Positions 11,800 through 23,169 of a stretch of 64,000 nt of DNA are shown here, piece after piece. The stretch lies in contig NC_133937.1 of assembly GCF_031877795.1 (NCBI RefSeq), positions 18,689,501-18,753,500 on the forward strand, read 5' to 3'. The notes below the pieces were generated by a model, which was given only the letters and a program-made list of their open reading frames with translations, did no database searches and was not told the DNA's origin. Origin of the DNA: Strix aluco (Eukaryota > Chordata > Aves > Strigiformes > Strigidae). Numbering within the stretch: the stretch's first letter is position 1; every line of letters starts with the position of its first letter. Made by a program: the position numbers and the translations under genes.

Positions 11800-12779
11800 T
11801 CTCCTGGGGATGGCAAGAAACAGAGGGTTGCTCGGGATCATCGCTGCAAACTTCCGGTCCCCATCTGGAAGGCAGTTAGCCTGCCTTTTGTATGTATTCA
11901 TCTCTGAAATGAAGGAGGTTTTTCCAGCTGCCCTCGAGAGATTAGTGTGCTTTTAGAGGGAGCAAAGTTTGGTGCTAAACTTCCTTTGCATCTTCTGGCA
12001 ATTGTAGCCAAAATATGTTTGCTCTTTTCTCCAACTAATTTACAGATTGATATCTAATTAATTTCTTTTGGCAGTTGGTTCGAATTACTTGGTGGTATTT
12101 TTGATTTGTGCGTAGTATTCAAGTAAGATTCTTATGGCTGTCAGTATATTAAAGACAAAAGAACTTTGAAGGTGAAAAAGAAAGAAAATAGAACTGTAAC
12201 CGCTAACATGGGATGTCACGACAGCCTGAGAAGGATGAAATTCCCTCTGTGTCCACCATCTTTCCTCCTTACACGAAGGTGACAGAGTCAGGCCTGACGT
12301 GGGTTGGTACCTTTATGTGTTTTGTGCATATGCTCTTGAGTATGGACTGGCTTTGCCTTGCTTTCGCAGAGCACCTAAGCTGATCCAGGAGTAGCACCCT
12401 AAGTATTAATGAAACCAAAATGGTAATATTCATCCCATGCAATGCAGGGTAAATGAGACAGGGATTTGTTAGGGATTTCCCTTCTCCTCTATTTGGTCTT
12501 TTTTTCCAGATGAAGCATTTGGTGATTATCCGTCAGCCATCTCTGCCCCCTTCCTTCATCTCTTCCTCTGTATTTTTCTGTGATTTGTATTATATATGAT
12601 CAATACAACGATGGCTGCATTGAAAATCCCTTCGTTTACCGCTTGCTAAGCCTCGTGCCTACCCGCACCGATGAAGGGCTTTCCCAGCCCTCACCCCTCA
12701 GCAAATTTCACCACACCGGGAGCCAAGAGCGACCGACACACGCAACAGGTCGGGCGAGGGGCCGCCGCGTCCCCCCGCC

Positions 12780-13134
12780 CCGGGGCTGCCGGCCGGGCGG
12801 CCACCGCTCCGCTCACGCCTTCCTCAGGGTTGGGTTCGGTTCATTGTCCCCGATCGGGCAGCGCAGGCCCTTCTTCCTCCTTTTTTTCGGTTGCGCCGGT
12901 GCAGAACGCTCGCTCCGTGCCGGCGCCGAGCGGGTGGGTCCTTCCCGCGCCGCGGGCGGGCGGGGGGCGGTGCCCGGGGGCGGCCGTTGCCCGCCGGGGG
13001 GCGGTGGCTGCGGGGCCGGGGCCGGGGCCGGGGCCGGAGCCGGAGCCGGAGCCGGGGCCGGGGCCAGGGCCGGGGCGAGCGGGGCTGCGGCGTCCCGGCC
13101 GGGCGGGCGCGGAGGCTGCCGCTGCCGCTCCCAG
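12780..13134 (+). other. Putative first exon ending at a strong splice donor
   Basis: The sequence CCCAG|GTAAGC places an exon end at 13134 and a near-consensus U1 donor at 13135-13140. It sits at the right-hand part of the CpG island, just where a first exon normally ends. The left boundary is arbitrary because the transcription start cannot be read from sequence. All three forward frames are open across much of the island, but that is expected in GC-rich DNA. Their products are low-complexity Gly/Ala/Pro/Arg and match no family I know, so I treat the exon as mainly 5' untranslated. An ATG at 12671 opens a frame that stays open past the donor, so a coding first exon cannot be ruled out. A short upstream ORF starts at ATG 12612 and stops after 12 codons. 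The gene's identity is unknown. Confidence 0.55.
13012..13077 (+). repeat. GGGGCC/GGAGCC hexanucleotide array, 11 units
   Basis: Eleven consecutive 6-bp units read on the plus strand: four GGGGCC, three GGAGCC, two GGGGCC, then the variants AGGGCC and GGGGCG. The array ends 57 bp before the splice donor at 13135, so it would lie in the first exon. The three forward frames give Gly-Ala, Gly-Pro/Glu-Pro and Gly-Arg/Ser-Arg dipeptide runs. The G runs could form G-quadruplexes in DNA or RNA. The interrupted pattern suggests a short, relatively stable allele. Confidence 0.9.
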
Positions 13135-15865
13135 GTAAGCTCGTCTGCGCGTTTAACTTTTCCGAGCAGCTGGGGCTTTCGCAGCTGCGGCGGCTGGTCA
13201 TTCCCCCCCGCCTCTGTGATGAAAATCGCCTTGGCTCCATTTTATTCTTGAGATTATTTATACCCATAAGGACTAGGTGTTCTTTAAAGGGCCATTATGC
13301 CGTGGGACATTAGTGCCTGCCTCTCCCTCTATTTGTTTCTAATATCTGGAGATGGGGTCGGTGTTAACACCACAATTTTTGCAAGCCTTTATTCGAGCCT
13401 TGTTATTTGCAGGTAAAATAGACTGCAAGGTGCAGAGAAGTAGATTTGGGAATGAGTTTCTCGTGCTTGTAAATAGAAGTGTTATTTTTCTGTCAGTGGG
13501 AAGGGGGAGCAGAATACAGCATTGCTTTTAGAAAGAGAGGGAATGCACACAGGCATTTTCTGTGTGTCTTTGGACTCAGCAAACTGACTGAATCTGGTAT
13601 GGGGAGTCTGTATCTCCTTATCCCAAGAGAGCTAAACCCAGGATGTATGCATTACAGTTGTTCATTCATCAGCGGCTGCAGATAATGCAATTACCAAGTC
13701 AGCGGCGCATGGATGCTGCCCTGCATGTGACATATTGAGAATACTGTACTTTAGGAAGGCAACACTTGCTGTAGTTTGGGTAAAACAGAAGCTGGGAATG
13801 GCAGGGTATGAAACCGTTGTGTCTTTAAGGGGAGAAGAGGCTACTGGTTAGTCTCACTGTCGTTTCTGAGGATTTGTATTTTGTGTGCTTCTCTGCAGAG
13901 GTGTAAATACCTTTTGCAATCTATTCATAAGAAATTCAGGAGCGAAAAATAATTGGCAGCAGCTTCAGGTATCACCAGTGCCTGATAAATGGTAGATGGT
14001 TTAGATGCCTGAGGATTCACGGTAGTTTTAATTAAATCCTATCACAGAAAGGGCTTCATTTAGGTCTCAGTTTTTTATTTACAGATCAGATTCTGCAGTC
14101 CTGGTATGGCTACCTCTTTCCTAAGGTGTCTTGGAAATGAAGGAAAAAAAAAAATCACCAGCGTGATTACCATGGACACCTATCCCTTATTTATTTATTA
14201 GGCTATTAGGGTAATGAAGAAAAGCCATGCCTGCCCTGCTGTGCAGATCTCATTTCAGCAAAACTGCCTGTGCTCCTGCTGTTACCCATGTTTGATTTTT
14301 AACCAGTAAGTGCCCTGTGCTTGTGTCAGTGCCATGGTTGCTACACCTCCATGTATGGGTATTCATCATAGCCCCAAAATCAAGGGGATCAGAGTGGAGC
14401 CCAGATGATTGTTAGTGGGATTTGTTCTATGCAGAATGTGTTCTTCACTCTTCTACCAAAGATCAGTGTTTGCTTGCTTGTAGTTGCTGCTTCTTTATTC
14501 TGCCTGGTACTGCTGTTACTGCTGCGGTTCTGGGGCAATATTTGGTACATTTGTATTTCATTTTTATGGATTATGCTACTGAAAGATTGTACTCTCTTGT
14601 ATTTGTTACTACCATGTCATAAAAAGAAACAGTATCTGTCCCAGACAGTTTCTCTACCCAGAAGGTATGGGAAGGCAAGGGGAGGTTTAGCACGCTCAAG
14701 GTTACTAGCAGGTTAGTACCTTTTGACTTCTAAAGGCTGGACCATGTTGGTTCTGCTGCATGTCTACACCTACAGAAAATATGTATGTGTTATGTTAGTG
14801 TCCCTAATGACTCCCATTTCTTTTACACTCCCCTTCCCTTGTTTGGTAAGTATACTTACTATCTTTAAATAGGAGTAGTTATTTTTAAAGATAAACCTGT
14901 TCTATAAAGCCAATATTGATTGATAATACCATAAAAATATAGAAGTAGTGATATATTTAGGCAGTCAAAACACAGCAAGTGTGCCTTTTTTGGAATACAT
15001 CAGATTTTTTAATAAACAGAAACACACACATACACACAAGCTCATGCCTAAGCTGTCTACAGGAAGAAAGAAACAGTGCCCAGTAAATTTCACGTGCCCA
15101 GAAGGCTAACCTGAAAGTCAGGAAGGTAAGAATTGTGTGCTCCATGTGAATATTATTTGCAGCTTCCTTTTTCTTCAATACATAAGTGATTCAGAAAGTA
15201 CAAATGTAAGGATTCCTCCAAAGGAAGGTCATGTGATAAACAGGTCTCTTCTTGTGTTTTCTGTTTGTAGGGGAGGGAAAATATTTGGAGTGGAGGGGGA
15301 AAGGATTGCTCAGAGAAACTTCGAAGCACTCTGCAAATGTTGAATTACGAGTTTACTGTTTCTGCAAAGGTTGAATGTGGAGAAAAACAGAAATGTTAAA
15401 CCTTTGTGCAAATTACATGTCATATTTTTAAGAATATGCTCTGTGTATGTGTACTTAGGCTCATGCATGTGTGCACAGACACTCGGGGTCACTATTAAGA
15501 GATGGCTGCAGATGTTGGTTACAGAATTTATTTATTCTGATGTGTTACCATATACAATGTGCTAATTAATTGATGAAACTACTACAGAATACTTTGTCTC
15601 AATGGTATCCTGCAGCAGAGAGCTACACTGGTTAATTATCTGTTCCTCTATGTTTCTTCAGTATTTTTTCAGTTTTCTGGTCATTAACTTCACTAAATGC
15701 CTCTTTGGTCTGTTATAGAACAGGGCAGGTGGGGATACCAAAGCAGTGTTGTTGATGTTTTTGTTTGTTTTGAGTGAAGACTATAGTATATATCTCTTAA
15801 AATGGATAAACAGTTGTGTTTTCTCTCTTTGCTCAGTCCTTTGCAAGGACCCAGTGAGGTTCTGT

Positions 15866-15940
15866 TGGTCTGATCCTGAAGTCTTCAATCCCTTCCATAA
15901 TCCCATTAACTTCTGTGGAGCTATATATGTGAAGGAACAT
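15866..15940 (+). repeat. Old interspersed repeat fragment
   Basis: TCTGATCCTGAAGTCTTCA and CCCATTAACTTCTGTGGAG match, in order, the TGATCCTGCA and CCCATTGACTTCAATGGG blocks of a common ancient amniote repeat. The copy is diverged. Confidence 0.45.
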
Positions 15941-16111
15941 TATGGAATTAGGTTGTACAATGTGTGTTGTTTGTGGTGCAAGTGTTAAGACAAGGTCAGC
16001 ACTTTCATTGCTTAGTGTAACTTGTATCAGAGCAGAGGCTACCTATAGGATCGTGGAAACTATGCCTTTAAAAGTGGACAAGAAGTTTTCAGCAGATAAG
16101 CATTTTTTTGA

Positions 16112-16135
16112 TTTTTTTTTTTTTTTTTTTTTTTT
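16112..16135 (+). repeat. Poly-T tract, 24 nt
   Basis: A pure T run. On the minus strand it reads as poly-A, preceded by AATAAA (plus-strand TTTATT at 16157-16162) at a spacing typical of a polyadenylated end. See the finding on a possible retrocopy. Confidence 0.85.
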
Positions 16136-17137
16136 GGTGAGATTTTTGCATTGGATTTATTCAGCATTGGAAAATGCACTGGCAGCATGGGTAATGTTCA
16201 GTGTTCTTTGAAAATTGTTTTTAATTCTGGCCTTTGAAGTTCTCAGCCATGGGTAGGTTGTTTTATTCTTTGCTCTTATTGTGTAAAAGAATATGCTAGG
16301 GCTTTTACTTGCTGCTCAAGATTTCTAAAGTAGGAGCCTAACAAAAGCCTGTGTTTTCAATAATGCTGGGTACCCAGATGCTTCCCTTCACTTTTTCCTT
16401 TTTCTTGGGTGATTGGTGCTTAATCTGTATATCTAAATAGGGATTTATGAACGTGACCTTCAAGTTCAGTATGATTTCAGCCTCTGTTCCTGTGCAAACT
16501 ATACTGTGACCCTTCTACATGCCACAATATAAGCAGGTTTTGGACTGACTTGGTATTTGGATCAGTTAGAGGAGAGGTTTGGGAAGTGATGGTGTCATGT
16601 CTTCACACTCAGTTTAGACTTATCCAAGCATGGCAGTAAAGGCAAATGTGCTACTGGAGGTGTCTTTTGAAGAAGGTGTCATACTGATGCCATGCATGCT
16701 CGGGTTCTCCAGCACTCTGCAGTTCTTTTTGCATGAAAATTGATCCATGCCAAACTGCAGCTGGGATAGTGATGGTTGGCCACTCTGTAATAACTCTCCT
16801 AACTAGTTATAGTTATGCCTTATTCTTGTTGTTGCATGTGGTTGCTGAGTGTTGCTAAAACAGACACTAAATGCCATCCCAGACAGAAATCCTATTTAAA
16901 TACTAGAAGGAGTAATACCTTTGTATATACCTTCTCATGATCTCACTAAGATACCATGAAGCATGATTTTGGATTCCTGCATCATAGATGCTGTTCGTTG
17001 GAATGTGTATAGAGAAACAAATGGTATTCGATGAGAATAATTAGGTAGAAAAACTGGTTTGTGATGTGCTTCTCAGATCAGACACTTTATATCTGAATTA
17101 GGGTGTGTGAATGCCTGTATGTCAGTTGGTGTTTTAT

Positions 17138-17151
17138 TCTCTCTCTCTCTT
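17138..17151 (+). repeat. (CT)n tract
   Basis: Short uninterrupted CT dinucleotide run. Confidence 0.7.
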
Positions 17152-17344
17152 CCTTTGCTTTTACACTTGTCTAATGTGTATAATGTAAACCTGGGTGTCT
17201 GGGTTTCCTACCCATTCACAGTAAGAGGAGATCATCTGGATTGATTTTTAGGCAAGTTTGTTCCATATTCTGTGTGAAGTCTCTGTAGCAGTAAAATTAT
17301 AGTGTAGCACTAAATCTGTTTCTTATCTACAGATGCCAGCATAG

Positions 17345-17420
17345 GCAGGCATCTCTGCCATCACTTTACAGCTGAAGGAAATGAGATGTGGAGAGGTAAA
17401 GCAATTTCTACAAGAAATTA
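17345..17420 (-). mobile_element. MIR-like SINE relic, reverse orientation
   Basis: ATCACTTTACAGCTGAAGGA, AATGAGATGTGGAGAGGTAA and AGCAATTTCTACAAGA match the reverse complement of the MIR tail (TTTACAGATGAGGAAA, GAGAGGTTAAGTGACTTG). Confidence 0.5.
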
Positions 17421-19787
17421 TCTTTTATATCCATAGCCAATCTTGTAACAGTTTATTGATGTTTGCCCTCTTCATAAACAATAAGACTTTGAAGTGTGTG
17501 GCCTTATCTTAGAAAGCAAACTGTTGCTAAAATTATTCTTTGTTAGGAAGACTTCTGAAATAATTCCACTTCCTCGTATCCTGAGAACTAAGAGACTATT
17601 ATTCAGCACTGTAATGGCTGGGGGTTTTCAATGCCTCCATCAAAATGGGAAAACAGGAAACAGTACCATGCATGAAAATGTAGTTTGCCTACAGGTTTGA
17701 TTTATAGCTATTCTGGTCTTTCAAAGAATCAGTTATTTACATAATATGAATGAAATACACCCCAAGGCCAGAAGGCTATTCTGGTTTTGAATAAACACTG
17801 CAACACTCATTCATATAAGGAGCAGAAATTATGTTTTTCCTAGAGGAGAATGAACATAATTAGGATGAAGAATTATTCCATTTTTCTCTGTTTCTATGTC
17901 TGTATTGATCCTAACATTTAAAGGTCAAAAGTAGCGGTTGGTTGCTCAGTTATTATTATGAGTTTTGTGAGTTTCAGCCCACTTTCCAGTGCCTGCAGCA
18001 TTGCCATTACAAGAGATACCAGTGGTGCCCTTACAGGAAGGCCAAGCCCAATGTTCCTCACAGTCAAATGCCTTTTATAATCATAGGCATGGTTCTTCTG
18101 AGTCAGGCAGGGTCACTCATGTGAGGCCCTAAGAGTGAAAGGCCAGATTTAGGGACTGTGCACTTGGAATTTTGCCCAGCTATGTCAACAGCAGTGATGA
18201 CATGTAAGGTGGTGTTAGCCCTCACTTAGCTCAAGCCCACAATTTAGAAGACCTAAGAAAACACAATGAGTTCTGCATTGGAACAGAATCTTATTTGATA
18301 TAATGTGGAATTATAGCTGTCATTATCTCAAAAATATTCACATCAATTAATTTGAGAGTTCATATAGCATTTATGGTAGATAATAATATATTTACAAAAC
18401 TGTCCCAGTCTAGGTGAATTTATATATATGTATCCATTTATCACTGGTGTTATTTAAGCAAGGGATAGTACTAGATTGTACTAGGTCTGTTTCCTACTAT
18501 CCATGTCCTTTGTTGCGGTGTGCTCTGTCTGAGTTCTCTAAATACTCTGGAAAACTATTTGCAAGCAGTTGTTCAAATAAGGCATGTCTTTGCAATGGTG
18601 GTACTTGTAACTCCCTTTTATTGGCTAATTTTGTAGAATTTTATGGAATAAAGTGTTAGTTTTACAAAGGGTTATTTTTCTGAAAACTTGGGTGAAATTT
18701 ATTTGCACATGAAGTGTCTCTGATCCTCATGGAAAGCCATTCTTGTGTTTTGGGGATAAGCCAGTCACGAAATGTAAGCTGTACCGAGAGAGTAGCCAGT
18801 CATGCAGCACTGAGCTTCACAAACACTTGGTGGATATTGAAGTGAGCTTGGCAGTCTTTTGCTAAACTCCAAGTTGAGATTTGTATGGTCATGATAGGAG
18901 ACAGCCGAGCCAGTGCTTCGTGGGGGGGAAAAGCCAAGAAGACTAATGTGATCTGTTCAGTGTCTACACTGGGCCTTGGAGGATGACCCAGGTCCTAGAT
19001 GCCAGATAATGTACCAGCACCTGGGGTCTGACATCATACTGTCCCTAGCAAAGAGTCTGAGTTGAGTGTGATTTCAGGGTGCCTAAAAACGCTACAAGTC
19101 CTTGCATCAGGTAATGTGAGACTGTGGGGTATTTTCAAATGATTCCTACCTCATCTTGCCCACATGAAATCATTACTGCAAGGGTAGACGGCGTGACTAG
19201 AGGCTGTGCCATGTCGGGTTTCCTCACAGTGCTGGCTGTGTCTTAAGCTTTTCTCTGGGAATACCAGCAGAGTCACTGAACACCCATCCTCAGGTTCTTT
19301 CCAGGAAGTGAATGGATTCACTGCTCTAAACAACTATGAGTATACAACCTCTGTCTCCAGAAGTCTTAGAGAAGATCTTTGTGTTAATTACAGTGAAGTC
19401 CCCTCCATCATGTAGTGTGAGAGATACTGCTCGTAGTATTCTGTGTATCATCTTAGAGTTACCAGTCAAGTCTTACGTCGCAAAGAAAATTGTGTTGAAT
19501 TACTGCTTAGCACCCTGTACCAGTATAACATGTGTCTTGAGAAGAAATCTTCTCAGAAACCTGTTGGGCACCAGTCTGCAAAGTTGGGAAAGAATACATC
19601 ACATATACAAACATGTTGGGTGACAGTTAAAAGCTATATATGCCCCAGAGTTACAGCTTCAGGAAAAAATTATTAGGTATCGCAGTTTCTCCTGATACAG
19701 TGTGACATTTGAAGGGCTAGAAATAGCACTCTGATAACATGTTTTAATAGGTTACTAGATACTTAGTTTTGTTTCTTCTCTTGAAAG

Positions 19788-19816
19788 GTCTGGCTGTACT
19801 GTCAGTACAGCTAGAC
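19788..19816. repeat. Near-perfect 29-bp palindrome
   Basis: The arms 19788-19801 and 19803-19816 are complementary at 13 of 14 positions, with a single central T; the one exception would be a G-U pair in RNA. The core is GCTGTACTG T CAGTACAGC. Confidence 0.85.
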
Positions 19817-22429
19817 TGGAAGCTCTTAGGCTGATTAATTATTAAAAGAACCCACTAAATATTTTACACCTTTTTATTTTTTATCTTTTTATCTTATCTA
19901 TTGATTCTTCTAAGAGTTTACAACAGCAGAGGAACAACTAATCACGATATATGCTAAGAACTTATATGGCTTCCTATAAAAGATTAAAAAAGAAAAAAGA
20001 CTGTAAATATTTGTTTTCCCACTCTTGTCTTTGCTTCAGTTTCTTCTCACTTTCTCTACAGTACTTCTCTGAATCTGTTTTGTTGGGTAACCAAATATAT
20101 ATATTTTTTTTGAGATTTGTTGTACAGTTATGTGTCCAACAACTTTGTGTTCCCCTTATGCAAGATGTTATATGAATGTGGAATCAATGCAAATCCGTGT
20201 CGCAGAAAGTTCACTTTCTGGAAGGTGAGATGTGCCAAGCAAGGGTAGCATAATGTGGTAAGACTAGAGTAGACACGTGTTCATGAAGAATACACAGTTT
20301 GTGTCCTGCCTTGCCATATTATTAGGCAGCATCTCTTAGCATATCTGTGAGTTAGGAGTCTTTACCGCCAACTATAGAGATATACAAAAAAATCAAAGAA
20401 TCAGAGACCCCAAACCTGGAAAACACGTTTCCTCAGGCACTGAAGACACTTGGATATGAATTTAGCATGTTGAGCTTGTCAACAAAATACTTGTATGGTC
20501 TTTGCTATTTTAATGTCTAGATGTTTCAAAGACCTGTACAAATTGTGTTGTGGTTCTCCTAAAAGTGGTGCTTAGTTACACATATGGCAGTGCTATAATG
20601 CAAACAATGTATAATTGTTCTCGACCTTTTTTTGCAGCAGGTTGTATTTTATTGCTTGGATTCAAACAGCACTGGCACCAACTAAGATCGAAGTTCTCAT
20701 AACAATAGGCCTTGTGTAAATACACCGGAGACAGCATTGACCCGGCACGCTGTTGGGCTAAGTGAGAAGGCTGGGAGTGGGAGGACTAGGGGGACGACAG
20801 AGAGGCAATGGGTCATAGTGCTGTTGACATGGACTCTTGCGTGAGGAATAAGATGGGGCCTGGTGCGCTGCCACCTTTTCCTTCCCTTGGCTTTGTAGCT
20901 TGGCTTTGGTCTGTGATCTGGCATCACTGGACAGTTTGCGTATTTGGTAGAGAGTCCTCTCCTGCCTCAGATAGGTATGAGACAAAGCTATCTGTAGAAA
21001 ACCCACAGACTTTCTAACCTCGCTTTCATAGCAGTCTGCATAGTTTTTTGGGTTGTCTTCTGTGAAGACTTTCATAAATAATACACTGCTCATTCAATCA
21101 TGAGATACATTATCTGTAGAAAAAATGCCTGAAAGTACTTAAAAAGAAAAGAAACTTAACATCTTCAGAGAGATGGCTATCTTACTGACTGTAAGACTGA
21201 TACTCATGATATAACAGATATTCAAGCCTGGGTATACTTATTAACAGTAAGTTTTTAATAAAAGTGTTCTTAAAATATATGTAATTTATCACTTCAGTTT
21301 GATAGGTGGTCTCTGGAACACTGTTCTAAAAACAGTATCAATATTTTAATCACAAGGCTGTGCTTGTTTTCTTAAAAATTATTTATATTTAGAAAAATGA
21401 AACAAAGCCCCTGAAGACTGTTTCCTCTTACAATTCCTGGGTCACTGTGTCCCATTGTATAACAGATGGATATGAATGGGGCACATGACTGGCCATCAGT
21501 GTTTGTTCTTATGATGCTAAATGAGTGATTATTAGACTTAAATCATGTTGCTCATGTTTTATTTCTAATTAGATAAGAAATGTGATGCAGATATCTTTAC
21601 ATGATGGTTGTGATCTATAAAAATGCTAGTTTGTATCATGGTGCTAAAACCAAACTCTTCAGAAAAAGGGTTTATCAAGCAAGTAAATTAGCTGGAGATT
21701 CTTGGGTTAGAAGCTATGGAGGGACAGAAGGGAATCCTGTTATTTAGATCTGAAGGGTGGAAAGTGGGATAGACTTAGCAGTCACACATTCCACATAAAA
21801 TAATTCTGTTCAGTACAGGAAATGAATGAGGCAGAGGTGTTCCTTTTCCCTGCAGCTGGCTTTAACTTGTGGCACTCCTGCCAGTAAGTCTTGTTCCTCA
21901 ATTTATGTTATTTTGTATGGCTGTTTCTCTTTGGGTGGAATTTTGATTAAAAAGAACCCAAGTCTCTTGTTTTGCAATCAGATTGCTTACAGGAATAGAA
22001 GCACCTCAACATTTCCCCTTGTCTCCTCCATCTCCTCCCATGGAGGGAGGGGTTGTTAATGTCCTAATGTGTGCATTGGTAAGGTTGGGACATGGCCTAT
22101 GGAGAATCTCCTGCTATGTTATGAGGCCTCATTAAAGAGAGGACAACCACCCTTTGCCATCTCACAGTCTTCACTTTTGTACTTTCTTGCTGTCTTGCTT
22201 TGTTTTTTACTAGAACAAACAAGCTCTGAGTGCACTCAGATGTGCGTATTTGTGCCCACTGAAAACCATAGCGTCAGGCATGCACTCATTGTGTTGACCC
22301 AAACAAATGTTCTGCTGCTGATACTGCACTCATTAGAGCACAGACACAGTGTGAGCTGTGGTATTTTGTGACTCATGCTTCATCAGACTTTAATTGTTAG
22401 CTGTGTTCCAGCCCTTGCCAGTGCAAGGG

Positions 22430-22505
22430 ACCCAAGATCTGATCCAAACTTACTGAAGTTGGTGGAAACAACCTCTTTGCTTCAGTGAACTAGATTAATT
22501 CAGAA
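22430..22505 (-). repeat. Old interspersed repeat fragment
   Basis: AGATCTGATCCAAACTTACT, GAAGTTGGTGGAAAC and TTGCTTCAGTGAACTAG resemble diverged GAAGTCAATGGAAA and CATTGACTTCAATGG blocks of an old palindromic repeat. Because the source repeat is palindromic, the strand is uncertain. Confidence 0.35.
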
Positions 22506-23143
22506 GGGTTTGGGGCTGATTTTTCAGGACAGGATGTTAAATAATTTCTCCTTTTTTGTTTTTAAATTTAAATAAGTTGGTCTGGAATTAATAGAGAGTG
22601 AGAGAGAATGTGGAAATACTGCAGTAGCATTGTGGTTTGTTGTTACTTCTGAGTAACACTTTAGGCTCAATGGATGGAATAGCCCCTTACTGCAGAACCA
22701 CAGTTGGGATGATTCATGGCAGATGCCAGAAACTCCTGTTGAACACCACACTGTTTGTTCTGTGATTCTTCCCACTGCTGCAGAGATTCCCTGCTGTGAA
22801 GAGATGACGTTGGCAACTTCCAGACTCCAGCCTGCAGGGAAGGTCCAGTCATGAGTGGTTCAGTGTTTCCTGATGGTCTAGGGCTTTTTGATAGAGGAGC
22901 TCTGGAGAGGGCAGAAGATAGTACCAGCTCACAGTCCCGCAAGAGAAGACAATGTGGGCATCTCCACCTCCCCCTCCCAAAACAGAGCTGTTGGAAATTT
23001 CCCCAATCTTAACATGTTTATATGAACATTTTAATTTACTTTTTGGTTGTCACTGGAAGTGGGTGGGTTTTCTTTTAAGTGTGACATTTCTTTTTTGTCA
23101 GAGGTTTTACTGCTGCCTTCTTAGGCGAAGTACTGTGTTGTGA

Positions 23144-23169
23144 TTTTTTTTTTTTTTTTTTTTTTTTTT
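23144..23169 (+). repeat. Poly-T tract, 26 nt
   Basis: A pure T run. No reversed AATAAA signal is seen in the 40 bases to its right. Confidence 0.85.

Larger units (their letters stand above)
2146..12649. other. Non-coding stretch left of the CpG island
   Basis: This stretch holds three MIR-like pieces (4062, 8219, 8980), small tandem duplications (3553, 5989, 11728), short simple repeats (2966, 7061, 8404) and three hairpins (10355, 10813, 11656), all listed separately. No exon beyond the one ending at 2145 was recognised. Open frames of up to 137 codons, for example minus strand 7153-7566, show no known domain. Confidence 0.6.
12650..13210 (+). promoter_or_regulatory. CpG island promoter
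   Basis: GC content and CpG frequency rise abruptly here from the AT-rich background and fall again after about 13.2 kb; no other stretch of the window looks like this. GC-box (Sp1-type) cores are visible as CCCCGCCC near 12773 and as overlapping GGGCGGG around 12955-12966. There is no convincing TATA box inside the island, which is usual for CpG-island promoters with dispersed start sites. The plus-strand splice donor at 13135 suggests transcription to the right. A donor-like GGCGTGAGC on the minus strand near 12815 leaves divergent transcription open. Promoter function is inferred from composition; the gene it serves is not identifiable from this window. Confidence 0.8.

Noticed and set aside
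12580-13251. 223-codon open frame through the CpG island
   Set aside because: GC-rich DNA lacks stops by composition. The product is Gly/Ala/Pro/Arg low complexity, all frames are similarly open, and the frame runs across the splice donor.
14860-14893. 10-bp inverted repeat TATCTTTAAA/TTTAAAGATA
   Set aside because: It is AT-only in large part, so it is expected by chance at this composition.
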